A model generated the notes under the pieces. It saw only the letters and a list, made by a program, of their open reading frames with translations, did no database searches and was not told where the DNA came from. From Dehalobacter alkaniphilus (GTDB lineage Bacteria; Bacillota; Desulfitobacteriia; Desulfitobacteriales; Syntrophobotulaceae): a stretch of 64,000 nucleotides of DNA. Within the stretch, counting starts at the first letter, position 1, and every line of letters starts with the position of its first letter. The position numbers and the translations under genes were made by a program. The stretch covers positions 1,922,001-1,986,000 of the forward strand of contig CP148031.1 in the NCBI GenBank assembly GCA_040500365.1. Direction: 5' to 3'. Below are positions 54,346 to 62,577 of this stretch, in pieces.

Positions 54346-55563
54346 ATGACACAACAAGAAAATATTTTTGCAAGCATTCCGGAAGCCATCGAAGATATTC
54401 GTCAGGGCAAAATGATTATCGTCGTCGATGATGAAGACAGGGAAAATGAAGGCGATATTATCATGGCTGCTTCCAAGGTGACTCCCGAAGGGATCAATTT
54501 TATGGCCACCTACGGCCGGGGATTGATCTGTACTTCCCTGACTGCTGCACGGCTTAAAGAGCTGAATTTGGATCTGATGGTCCAGAACAACACAGATCCC
54601 CACGGCACAGCTTTTACGATAAGCGTCGATGCCGCAACCAGTACCACCGGGATTTCAGCGTTTGAAAGAGCCGATACGATTCAGGTTCTGATTAACAAAG
54701 ACAGCAAACCGCAGGATTTGCGCAGACCGGGTCATATTTTTCCGCTGCAGGCCCGGGAAGGCGGTGTCCTGGTCAGAGCCGGCCACACCGAAGGATCGGT
54801 CGATCTGGCCCGGCTGGCCGGTCTTGAACCGGCTGGTGTCCTTTGTGAAATCATGAATGAAGACGGGACCATGGCCAGGGTGAACGACCTGCTGAAATTC
54901 AAGGAGAAACATAATCTGAAAATGGTAACGATCAAAGACTTGATCAGTTACCGCCGCCTGAACGAAAGACTTATTGAAAGAGCCGAAAGTATTGATTTTC
55001 CAACAGAATTTGGGACGTTTAAAGCAGTCGGTTTTAAAAGCAAAATTGACGGCAAGGAACATCTGGCCCTGGTCAAAGGCAATGTCGACGACGGGGAACC
55101 CGTTTTGGTCAGAGTCCACTCCGAATGTCTGACCGGAGACGTTTTCTACTCGCGAAGATGCGACTGCCGGGACCAGTTAACGGCAGCCATTCAGCAAATC
55201 GAACGCGAAGGGCGCGGCCTACTTCTCTATATGCGCCAGGAAGGCCGCGGAATCGGACTTCTGAATAAATTGAAAGCGTATAAACTTCAGGAAGAAGGCA
55301 AAGACACTGTCGAAGCAAATCTGGCGCTGGGTTTCCCTCCTGATCTGCGTGATTATGGCGTCGGCGCCCAAATATTAGCTGATCTCGGTATCACCAAAGT
55401 CCGTCTGATGACGAATAATCCTAAGAAAATCGTAGGTCTGGAAGGCTACGGCATTCAAGTCACCGAACGCGTCCCGATCGAAATGCCCGCGAAACCGGAA
55501 AATGAATACTACCTGACAACCAAAAAAGAAAAAATGGGCCATTTTCTGACCAATATTCGCTGA
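54346..55563 (+). CDS. ribBA: bifunctional GTP cyclohydrolase II / DHBP synthase
   Basis: 405 residues. The N-terminal DHBP synthase has DDEDRENEGDI and GHTEGSVDLARLAG; the C-terminal GTP cyclohydrolase II has zinc ligands in SECLTGDVFYSRRCDC and GRGIGLLNKLKAY. It provides both building blocks of the pathway. SD AAAGGAG precedes the ATG. Confidence 0.97.
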   Translation: MTQQENIFASIPEAIEDIRQGKMIIVVDDEDRENEGDIIMAASKVTPEGINFMATYGRGLICTSLTAARLKELNLDLMVQNNTDPHGTAFTISVDAATSTTGISAFERADTIQVLINKDSKPQDLRRPGHIFPLQAREGGVLVRAGHTEGSVDLARLAGLEPAGVLCEIMNEDGTMARVNDLLKFKEKHNLKMVTIKDLISYRRLNERLIERAESIDFPTEFGTFKAVGFKSKIDGKEHLALVKGNVDDGEPVLVRVHSECLTGDVFYSRRCDCRDQLTAAIQQIEREGRGLLLYMRQEGRGIGLLNKLKAYKLQEEGKDTVEANLALGFPPDLRDYGVGAQILADLGITKVRLMTNNPKKIVGLEGYGIQVTERVPIEMPAKPENEYYLTTKKEKMGHFLTNIR

Positions 55564-55690
55564 CCAGTGATAATCGGCAATCCTTAATTGACGAATGACA
55601 AAGACATTAAAGAAAATAGAGAACGAAAGAGACCAAATAGCATAAAAGAAATAAGACCAAACAGGCTGTAAAAGAAAGGAAGGATATCAT

Positions 55691-56155
55691 TTGAAAACCA
55701 TTGAAGGAAAACTGTTGGCCGAAAACCTCAAATTTGCGATTGTTGCCGGAAGATTTAATGAGTTTATTACGAATAAACTTATTGGCGGCGCTTTGGATGC
55801 GCTGAAAAGACATGGCGCTGATGAAGACAATATCGAGCTCGTCTGGGTCCCCGGTGCTTTTGAAATTCCGCTGGCCGCCAAAAAAATTGCTGAACAAAAA
55901 CGGTTTGATGCGGTCATCTGCCTTGGTGCAGTGATCAGGGGGGCTACGCCGCATTTTGACTATGTCAGCAGCGAAGTCAGCAAAGGTGTCGCTAATGTCG
56001 GTCTGGAAACAGGCGTTCCTGTGATCTTCGGCGTTCTGACCACCGACACGATTGAGCAGGCCATTGAACGGGCAGGCACGAAATCCGGCAATAAAGGTTT
56101 TGATGCTGCCGTAACCGCGATTGAAACCGCGAATCTGTTTAAGCAGCTTGCGTAG
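55691..56155 (+). CDS. ribH: 6,7-dimethyl-8-ribityllumazine synthase
   Basis: 154 residues from a TTG start near AAGGAAGG. Motifs VAGRFNEFIT, WVPGAFEIPL, LGAVIRGATPHFDYV and GVLTTDTIEQA are diagnostic. Forms the 60-mer cage that makes the riboflavin precursor. Last gene of the rib operon, followed by a terminator. Confidence 0.96.
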   Translation: MKTIEGKLLAENLKFAIVAGRFNEFITNKLIGGALDALKRHGADEDNIELVWVPGAFEIPLAAKKIAEQKRFDAVICLGAVIRGATPHFDYVSSEVSKGVANVGLETGVPVIFGVLTTDTIEQAIERAGTKSGNKGFDAAVTAIETANLFKQLA

Positions 56156-56182
56156 TAGATCGATTCTTAAAACAAGGCAAAT

Positions 56183-56230
56183 AAAAGACGGGAAGGATAT
56201 ACCGCTATATAACCTTACCCGTCTTTTTTA
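56183..56230 (+). terminator. rib operon terminator
   Basis: Stem AAAAGACGGG-AAGG/CCTT-ACCCGTCTTTT with a 16-base loop, then U-run. Lies about 28 bp after the ribH stop. Confidence 0.85.
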
Positions 56231-56261
56231 CGCATGGATCTCCACTTGCTAACAAATAATC

Positions 56262-56459
56262 TTAGATCGATCCTCCGGATTTTTCAATAAGTTTTCCCAG
56301 ACGTTCATAGACTTTGCTTGCTTCATTCGCCAGCTGAAGATAGCGGTGCCGGATTTCATCATTCGAGGCTTTGGTGGCAAATGTCATATACCCGGAAGCC
56401 GCTGCCGAGACATCTTTTTCGTAGTCATACATCATATCTAGATCCGAAAAATTACTCAT
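56262..56459 (-). CDS. small CotF-like spore-coat-type protein 1
   Basis: 65 residues from ATG 56459, all helical: DYEKDVSAAASGYMTFATKASNDEIRHRYLQLANEASKVYERLGKL. The spacing of helical residues resembles the C-terminal half of CotF/Coat_F proteins, but no definite family motif is recognised. Frame continues to 56495 but that overlaps the gene upstream without an SD. Likely coexpressed with the next gene. Confidence 0.6.
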   Translation of the reverse strand: MSNFSDLDMMYDYEKDVSAAASGYMTFATKASNDEIRHRYLQLANEASKVYERLGKLIEKSGGSI

Positions 56460-56478
56460 AAACTTAATAATCCCCTTC

Positions 56479-56688
56479 CTACATGATTTGAGCAAGTTTA
56501 CTTTTAAGGAAGCCGGTTACTCCCTCGAGTGCGCTTGCCTGATCCTTAAAAAATGCTTTTACTTCCCTGTCGTGAGCCATTTCACTGAACATTTCACATT
56601 TCCTCATCGATACTTCGCTTTCAACTAAAGATCTTGTTATCATTCCCTGATCGAGAATTTTCTTGATTTCGCTTTGACTATGCTGCAT
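56479..56688 (-). CDS. small CotF-like spore-coat-type protein 2
   Basis: 69 residues from ATG 56688 (SD AAGGTGGG). Helical: EIKKILDQGMITRSLVESEV and FFKDQASALEGVTGFLKSKL. Resembles small helical proteins often annotated as CotF-related in Clostridia; function is not known. Ends 19 bases before the start of protein 1, so the two form a unit. Confidence 0.55.
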   Translation of the reverse strand: MQHSQSEIKKILDQGMITRSLVESEVSMRKCEMFSEMAHDREVKAFFKDQASALEGVTGFLKSKLAQIM

Positions 56689-56790
56689 GATATCCCACCT
56701 TCCAAAATTCTTAAGTATTTTAGAATTAAGTATTTTCAGGATATACAAAAAGAGCTGAATTTATGCATTATTCCCTGTCATAATAATAAA

Positions 56791-56830
56791 AACAACATGG
56801 GTTTAACAGATAAAACCCATGTTGTTTTTT
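56791..56830. terminator. bidirectional terminator between clpB and the CotF-like pair
   Basis: 14-bp stem AACAACATGGGTTT/AAACCCATGTTGTT. U-tract on the minus strand (UUUAUUAUU) serves clpB; a stronger T-run on the plus strand has no upstream plus-strand gene. Confidence 0.8.
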
Positions 56831-56867
56831 TATATTAATGTTTCAGACTCGTTCGATCGTTTTTTTG

Positions 56868-59453
56868 TTAAATCTTCTTAAACTGATAGTCCTGGTCATA
56901 ATCCACGAGGATTTTGGTGCCTTCTGGAAATTCGCCCTGCAGAATCTGTTTAGCCAGCGGATTCTGGATTCGCTGCTGAATCACTCTCTTCAGCGGTCTG
57001 GCCCCGAATACGGGATCATAACCTTCCTCGGTGAGCATGTACAAAGCCTTATCGGATAAAGTCAGGGTAAGTCCTCTTTCTTTCAGCCGTTTCCGTAGCA
57101 GGTCAAGCTGAATTTCCACAATCCGGACAAGATCTTCTTTCTTTAACGGATCAAAGATGATCGTCTCATCAAGCCTGTTGATAAATTCCGGCCGGAAATA
57201 CCGGCTTAACTCGGCTTCAATGGTTTTACGAATCAATTCCCGACTGCTGTGGTTTTCATTCATTTCCCGGATCTCCTGTCCGGCAATATTGCTGGTTAGG
57301 ATCACAACCGTATTCTTGAAATTGACAATCCTGCCCTGGCCGTCTGTGAGTCTGCCGTCATCAAGCAGCTGCAGCAGAACATTAAAGACATCACCATGCG
57401 CTTTTTCAACCTCGTCAAGTAAAATGACGGCGTACGGTTTTCTGCGGACTGCTTCCGTCAGCTGTCCGCCTTCATCATAGCCGACATAGCCGGGAGGGGC
57501 CCCAATCAGCCGGGCCACGGAATGCTTCTCCATATATTCCGACATGTCAATCCGGATCAGGGCTTGTTCATTATCAAACAGAAATTCTGCCAGGGCTTTG
57601 GCCAGCTCTGTCTTCCCTACTCCGGTAGGGCCGAGGAACAGGAATGAACCCAGTGGACGGTTAGGGTCCTGCAAACCGGTACGAGCTCTCCGGACCGCAT
57701 CAGCTACCGCTTGGACAGCTTTGTCCTGACCGATGACCCGTTGATGCAGGTTTTCCTCCATCGTAATCAGTTTTTCGGCTTCACTTTCCAGAAGCTTGGA
57801 GACTGGGATATGCGTCCATTTGGCAACGATCTCAGCAATATCGCTTTCTGAGACTTCCTGCTTCAGCAGCGTATTCTCCCGGCCCGATACGAGCTGTTCA
57901 AGTTCGGCCAGCTCTTTCTCAAGCTTTGGCAGTACGCCGTACTGAAGTTCGGCAGCCTTATTGTAGTCGTATTTTTGCTGGGCATTTTCAATCTCCACCC
58001 TCGTCCGGTCAATATCTTCCTTCAGCTTGTGAATATTGCCCAATTTTTCGCGTTCTTCCTGAAGCTGGGCCTCTAGGGCACTTCTTTTTTCCTTCAGGTC
58101 CCCAAGTTCCTTTTCAATATTGGCCAGTCTTTCCTGACTCGCTTTGTCTTTTTCTTTTTTCAGAGCTTCCCTTTCAATCTCGAGCTGCATGACTCTGCGT
58201 TTGATATCGTCGAGTTCCTGCGGCTCACTGGTGATTTCCATCCGCAGCCTGGCTGCTGCCTCATCAATCAGGTCGATCGCCTTGTCCGGCAGGAACCGTT
58301 CACTGATATAGCGGTCGGAAAGGATACTCGCTGCGATGATCGCACTGTCGGTAATCCTGACGCCATGATGCGTCTCATAACGTTCTTTCAAGCCCCTCAG
58401 GATCGAGATCGTATCCTCGACTGTCGGCGGTGCAACGATCACCGTCTGAAAACGTCTTTCCAGCGCCGCATCTTTTTCGATGTGCTTGCGGTATTCGTTC
58501 AAGGTCGTTGCCCCAACCATCCTGAGCTCCCCGCGGGCCAGCATCGGTTTCAGCATATTGCCGGCATCCATTGCGCCTTCGGCAGCTCCTGCCCCGACGA
58601 CGGTGTGCAGTTCATCAATAAACAAAATAATATTTTCGCGGCTTTCAACTTCCTTTAAAACAGCCTTCAGCCGCTCTTCAAACTCCCCGCGGTATTTGGC
58701 CCCGGCAATCAGTGCGCCCATATCAAGGGAGATTACTTCTTTATTCTTAATCGCTTCAGGAACATCACCGCGCACGATTCGCTGGGCCAGCCCTTCGACA
58801 ATAGCCGTCTTTCCTACGCCTGGTTCGCCAATCAAAACCGGGTTGTTTTTCGTCCGGCGGGACAGAATCTGCAGTACTCTGCGGATTTCCTCATCCCTGC
58901 CGATAACTGGGTCTAGTTTTCCTCTTCTGGCCAGTGTCACGAGATTTCGGCCGTACTGTTCCAGGGCAGCATAGGTTCCTTCCGGATTTTGACCGGTAAC
59001 CCGCTGAGATCCGCGGATTTCCTTTAGAACTTTCAACAGGGCTTCCCGGGTAACTCCGGCTTCTTTCAGGATCTTTCCGGCATCTCCGCCGGCCTGATCA
59101 GCAACGGCCAGTAAAAGATGTTCCGTGCTGACATAATCATCTCCAAACGGCTCCATTTGATCATGAGCGTTAACCAAAACGGTTCTCATTCTCGGAGAAA
59201 TGCTCAACTGAGAAGCCGCTCCCATCATTCTGGGCAGTCTTGCGATGCTGGATTTGGTCTTCTCGCTGACGCTAGCTAGCGAAATATTTAATTTATTCAG
59301 GATTTGAGGCACAACGCCTTCATTTTGTTCCAATAAGGCTAGTAGCAGATGTTCGGGTTCCACCTGACTGTTATGGTTACTTTCTGCGTTGTTTTGCGCA
59401 GCGATGATTGCCTCCTGGGATTTTTGGGTAAAACGGTTGGTATCAAAAGCCAT
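56868..59453 (-). CDS. clpB: ATP-dependent chaperone ClpB
   Basis: 861 residues from ATG 59453, 8 bases after AAAGGAG; the ATG at 59462 is inside the spacer. N-terminal Clp repeats, first AAA+ (GEPGVGKTAIVEG), the middle coiled coil (DIKRRVMQLEIEREALKKEK) and second AAA+ (GPTGVGKTELAKA). Rescues aggregated protein with DnaK. R6 lies in its leader and the CbpA-like gene upstream. No CtsR or CIRCE box is convincing. Confidence 0.97.
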   Translation of the reverse strand: MAFDTNRFTQKSQEAIIAAQNNAESNHNSQVEPEHLLLALLEQNEGVVPQILNKLNISLASVSEKTKSSIARLPRMMGAASQLSISPRMRTVLVNAHDQMEPFGDDYVSTEHLLLAVADQAGGDAGKILKEAGVTREALLKVLKEIRGSQRVTGQNPEGTYAALEQYGRNLVTLARRGKLDPVIGRDEEIRRVLQILSRRTKNNPVLIGEPGVGKTAIVEGLAQRIVRGDVPEAIKNKEVISLDMGALIAGAKYRGEFEERLKAVLKEVESRENIILFIDELHTVVGAGAAEGAMDAGNMLKPMLARGELRMVGATTLNEYRKHIEKDAALERRFQTVIVAPPTVEDTISILRGLKERYETHHGVRITDSAIIAASILSDRYISERFLPDKAIDLIDEAAARLRMEITSEPQELDDIKRRVMQLEIEREALKKEKDKASQERLANIEKELGDLKEKRSALEAQLQEEREKLGNIHKLKEDIDRTRVEIENAQQKYDYNKAAELQYGVLPKLEKELAELEQLVSGRENTLLKQEVSESDIAEIVAKWTHIPVSKLLESEAEKLITMEENLHQRVIGQDKAVQAVADAVRRARTGLQDPNRPLGSFLFLGPTGVGKTELAKALAEFLFDNEQALIRIDMSEYMEKHSVARLIGAPPGYVGYDEGGQLTEAVRRKPYAVILLDEVEKAHGDVFNVLLQLLDDGRLTDGQGRIVNFKNTVVILTSNIAGQEIREMNENHSSRELIRKTIEAELSRYFRPEFINRLDETIIFDPLKKEDLVRIVEIQLDLLRKRLKERGLTLTLSDKALYMLTEEGYDPVFGARPLKRVIQQRIQNPLAKQILQGEFPEGTKILVDYDQDYQFKKI

Positions 59454-59494
59454 GCGTATCACTCCTTTGAGTTAACATACCGGTATTTGTGGTA

Positions 59495-59654
59495 GGTCAA
59501 CGGAATATATAGCCGTTTTCGGCAGGTTGCGCCCTCCATGGCGAGTCGCTCCTTGCCATCCATGGCATCGCAACATTAGTCCATCCGTGGCTGTCAAACA
59601 GCCGCGCTGCGCACTCCATGCTCCGCTTGACGCCGGTAATTGCGGCATGCAGAC
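59495..59654 (-). repeat. R6: long form of covarying palindromic element, decayed at one end
   Basis: 160 bp. Read on the minus strand it has GTCTGCATGCCGCAATTACC at the start and three hairpins with loops ACGGAT, ATGGAT and ATGGAG. The other outer arm has drifted, so the outer stem no longer pairs. Starts 15 bases after the CbpA-like stop. Confidence 0.85.
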
Positions 59655-59669
59655 CTAACTCTGGAGTAA

Positions 59670-60659
59670 TCAGCTGTTTCTTTCCTGGCTTAATTCCTGA
59701 AGCATACTAATTTCTTTCTCAGACATCTCTTCGGGCAGGACAAGCGTAATCTTTGCGTAAAAATCGCCAAAATGGCCGGATTTATTGAGAATAGGCATTC
59801 CTTTCCCTCTCAGACGGAAACTTTTTCCGGTTTGGGTGCGCGGAGGAATCTTGATGGATATTTCTTCGCCTAATGTTTTGACTCGGGCTTCTCCGCCAAG
59901 TACAGCCTTGAAGAAATCGATTTCGATGTTGGCGGACAAATCATCTCCGTCCCGGGTATAGACAGGATGTGGAACGATTTTTACCGTTAACAGAAGGTCT
60001 CCTTTGTTTCCGTCTTTCGCTCCTGCTTGTCCCTGTCCGCTGAGCCTAATTTTATTGTTATTCTTAATACCTTTCGGAACAGTGGCTTCAATTCTCCGGC
60101 CGCCGACTTCAATCATCCGTTTGGTTCCATGATAGGCTTCTTCAAGCGTAATACTGATTTCACCTTCAATGTCCCTGCCGGCCTGCGGTCTTCTGATCCT
60201 ATTCGAATAATAATCATCGGACTCATCAGCATAGTCTGCTCCCATGCCAAAGATAGAGGAAAAGAAATCAGAAAATCCCCCCATACCCCTGCCGGCACTA
60301 GAGCCAAAACCTCTGTCCCCAAATGTTTCCGCGAACTCTTCCGGCGTCATTGTACGGGTATAGCGGTTGCTCCCCGGTGATTCCTGCCAGGCCGACCAGT
60401 CAAAAGAATTCCCTCTGCCGCCGTGCGACTGCCATTGCTGGTAGTTTGCCCTTAAATCATCATATTTTTTTCTTTTGGCAGGATCGGATATCGCCTGATA
60501 GGCTTCATTAATTTCCTTAAATTTCTCTTCTGAGGCTTTATCACCCTGGTTTAAATCAGGATGATACTTTTTGGCCAGTGCCTGGTATGCTTTTTTGATG
60601 GCCTTATTGTCTGCATCCGGAGAAACGCCTAAGATTTGATAATAATCTTTAAAATCCAC
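59670..60659 (-). CDS. CbpA-type DnaJ co-chaperone
   Basis: 329 residues from a GTG start 8 bases after GAGGTGG. J-domain with KKYHPDLN (HPD) at the start (VDFKDYYQILGVSP), a Gly/Phe/Ser-rich linker, then two C-terminal substrate-binding domains (TLEEAYHGTKRMIEV, DFFKAVLGGEARVKTL); no Cys-rich zinc domain. It feeds clients to DnaK. Adjacent to clpB, so both may share stress regulation. Confidence 0.93.
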   Translation of the reverse strand: MDFKDYYQILGVSPDADNKAIKKAYQALAKKYHPDLNQGDKASEEKFKEINEAYQAISDPAKRKKYDDLRANYQQWQSHGGRGNSFDWSAWQESPGSNRYTRTMTPEEFAETFGDRGFGSSAGRGMGGFSDFFSSIFGMGADYADESDDYYSNRIRRPQAGRDIEGEISITLEEAYHGTKRMIEVGGRRIEATVPKGIKNNNKIRLSGQGQAGAKDGNKGDLLLTVKIVPHPVYTRDGDDLSANIEIDFFKAVLGGEARVKTLGEEISIKIPPRTQTGKSFRLRGKGMPILNKSGHFGDFYAKITLVLPEEMSEKEISMLQELSQERNS

Positions 60660-60823
60660 TGTCCTCACCACCTCAAAACTGCTTTCCTTACCCATTAATT
60701 GTATTATATGCAAAATCCTTTTAAAGGTCAATATTGGTCAGACATATATTTGTCTTCAGCTGACCTTGCAGAATCTTCATCTATATGCGTATTCATCCGT
60801 ATGGTTTTAACGTTAACGGAAAC

Positions 60824-61768
60824 TTATACCCATAGTTTCAAGCACTTAGGGATTACCCGGTATGCCTTCGGACATACCCCCGGGATCTCCCCGTCGGTTT
60901 CAAAAAGTATGGAATCCGGCATATGCAGTTCAATTTCCTTACAGCGGAACACTTGGACTTCAGGAAGATGGATATGTTGCCCTTTATAAAGCAGCGGAAA
61001 GCGTGAAAAGAGTCTGGACAGCTTCATTTCTTTTATCACAACCAGATCGAACAAACCATCATCCAGGCGGGCATCAGGCGCAATACGCATTCCGCCGCCA
61101 ATATATTGACCGTTGCAGACCATAAGCCCCCAGATATTCCCTTCCCAGAATGTATCCTGGTCCATTTTCAGAGAAACACAGACGCTCTTGTACGATAGAA
61201 CGGCTTCTAAAGTACTGGTCAGATAAGAGAGCTTGCTACCCATCGCTTTACTCCGGCAATTGGTCCTGTGGACCGCTTCCGCGCCGACTCCGACATTGGA
61301 TGCATTCAGAAAATAACGTGTCCGTTCTTCCCCTTCAAAATTCAGAAAGTCGACTCGGCCAAGATCAGAAAGAATAATATTGGGCTCCTTCAGCATCCTG
61401 ATCAAGGCGTTCAGACCTTTTTCTTTGCCTGTTTTTATTGTCCTTACAAAATCCCCGCCTGTTCCCTGTTCAAAAACAGCCAGTTCGATATCGTCCGCGA
61501 CAAGCCGGTCATTCTCAATAAGACCATTAAGCACCTCATTGACAGTTCCGTCTCCTCCGACCGCAATCATCCTCCGATACCCTTCGTCCAGAGCCATACG
61601 TGTTATTTCTGTTCCTCCCCCGGAGCGGGAGGTCAGCGCATAATCGACCTGTATTCCCGCCTGCTGAAGCTGCTGGTAATACCCTGGCCAAAGTCCCTGC
61701 GTTTTTCCATTTGCTGACCGGGGATTCACAACAGCAAACCATGATTTCTGCGATTTCTGCTGGCTCAT
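60824..61768 (-). CDS. diacylglycerol-kinase-family lipid kinase
   Basis: 314 residues. Catalytic core VGGDGTVNEVLNGL with the N-terminal NPRSANGKT, and later NASNVGVGAEAV and DDGLFDLVVI. YegS/DgkB-type enzymes phosphorylate diacylglycerol or similar lipids using ATP. The ATG at 61768 is 6 bases from AGGAAG. Isolated gene. Confidence 0.9.
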   Translation of the reverse strand: MSQQKSQKSWFAVVNPRSANGKTQGLWPGYYQQLQQAGIQVDYALTSRSGGGTEITRMALDEGYRRMIAVGGDGTVNEVLNGLIENDRLVADDIELAVFEQGTGGDFVRTIKTGKEKGLNALIRMLKEPNIILSDLGRVDFLNFEGEERTRYFLNASNVGVGAEAVHRTNCRSKAMGSKLSYLTSTLEAVLSYKSVCVSLKMDQDTFWEGNIWGLMVCNGQYIGGGMRIAPDARLDDGLFDLVVIKEMKLSRLFSRFPLLYKGQHIHLPEVQVFRCKEIELHMPDSILFETDGEIPGVCPKAYRVIPKCLKLWV

Positions 61769-62189
61769 TCTCATCTTCCTATCATCTTAGTTTTTCTCGG
61801 TCATTTTCTCGATCATTTTTCTCTGTTCATCCACTGGCATGGTTTAGTTTTAAACATATTGTTTCGCTAATTTTTAGAAATCCCCTTTACACGCGAAAAA
61901 TTATTTTTTCCTGCCATCGTTCATGCAGTACTTTCTTCACAAATATTCCTAGGATCAAACTGCAAGGCTTTCATTCTGTCACTATACTTGCCAAAAACCT
62001 GCAGCATATTCATTACCTATTTCATTGATTTGATTTCCTTCCCTCAGATTTGCAACCATCATAAATCAGGTACAAATGGTACAAGATATTGATGACAATG
62101 GTTTAATCAAAAAAATAGTTTTCAAAACTAGGATTTACTTTTTTAATGGCCTAGAAAATCCAAGAGAATATAAAAGGAGGTAACTAAAA
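61769..62189. other. intergenic stretch between divergent lipid kinase and SHOCT genes
   Basis: About 420 bp, AT-rich. No tRNA, terminator or repeat is seen; short frames look like noise. Promoters for both neighbours should be here but no near-consensus pair stands out. Confidence 0.5.
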
Positions 62190-62456
62190 ATGATGCGAGG
62201 CTGGTATGGACCAGGTGGAGACTGGATGATGGGAGGCAATTATTCCTGGATGGGATTTGCAGTCATGATCATCCAATTGCTTTTCTGGCTGGGAATTATT
62301 TTTCTTGCAGTCAGGCTGATTAGAAATTATCTGGACAGACAGAACACCTCCGGTAAACCGGAAGACCACGCTATGGCCATCTTGCGCGAACGATATGCCA
62401 AAGGGGAAATCGATCTGGAAGAATACAATACCCGAAAAAGCGAGTTAGGGAGATAA
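62190..62456 (+). CDS. small membrane SHOCT-domain protein
   Basis: 88 residues (SD AAAGGAGG). Gly/Met/Trp-rich N-terminus (MMRGWYGPGGDWMMGG), one membrane segment (FAVMIIQLLFWLGIIFLAVRLI) and a C-terminal SHOCT motif (AMAILRERYAKGEIDLEEYNTRKSEL). Common in bacteria near metal or stress genes; role unknown. Confidence 0.85.
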   Translation: MMRGWYGPGGDWMMGGNYSWMGFAVMIIQLLFWLGIIFLAVRLIRNYLDRQNTSGKPEDHAMAILRERYAKGEIDLEEYNTRKSELGR

Positions 62457-62545
62457 AATTTTACACAAATCAAAAGATATAAAAAGTTTTATTAAAGCAT
62501 ATCATCAATCGAGTAGGAGGGGGCGTCTCGCCCCCGGCCTCTCAC

Positions 62546-62577
62546 ACCACCGTATGTGCGGTTCCGCGTACGGCGGT
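62546..62577 (-). ncRNA. group II intron domain V-like hairpin
   Basis: On the minus strand ACCGCCGTA...TACGGTGGT with a central CGCGGAACCGCACA region, about 32 nt, resembling the catalytic domain V. The maturase stop codon abuts it. Confidence 0.7.

Noticed and set aside
59454..59494. CtsR or CIRCE operator before clpB
   Set aside because: Only a lone GGTCAA half-site is visible; no tandem heptads or 9-9-9 inverted repeat.
61769..62189. Short frames and promoter in the 420-bp gap before the SHOCT gene
   Set aside because: No SD, no homology and no near-consensus -35/-10 pair.
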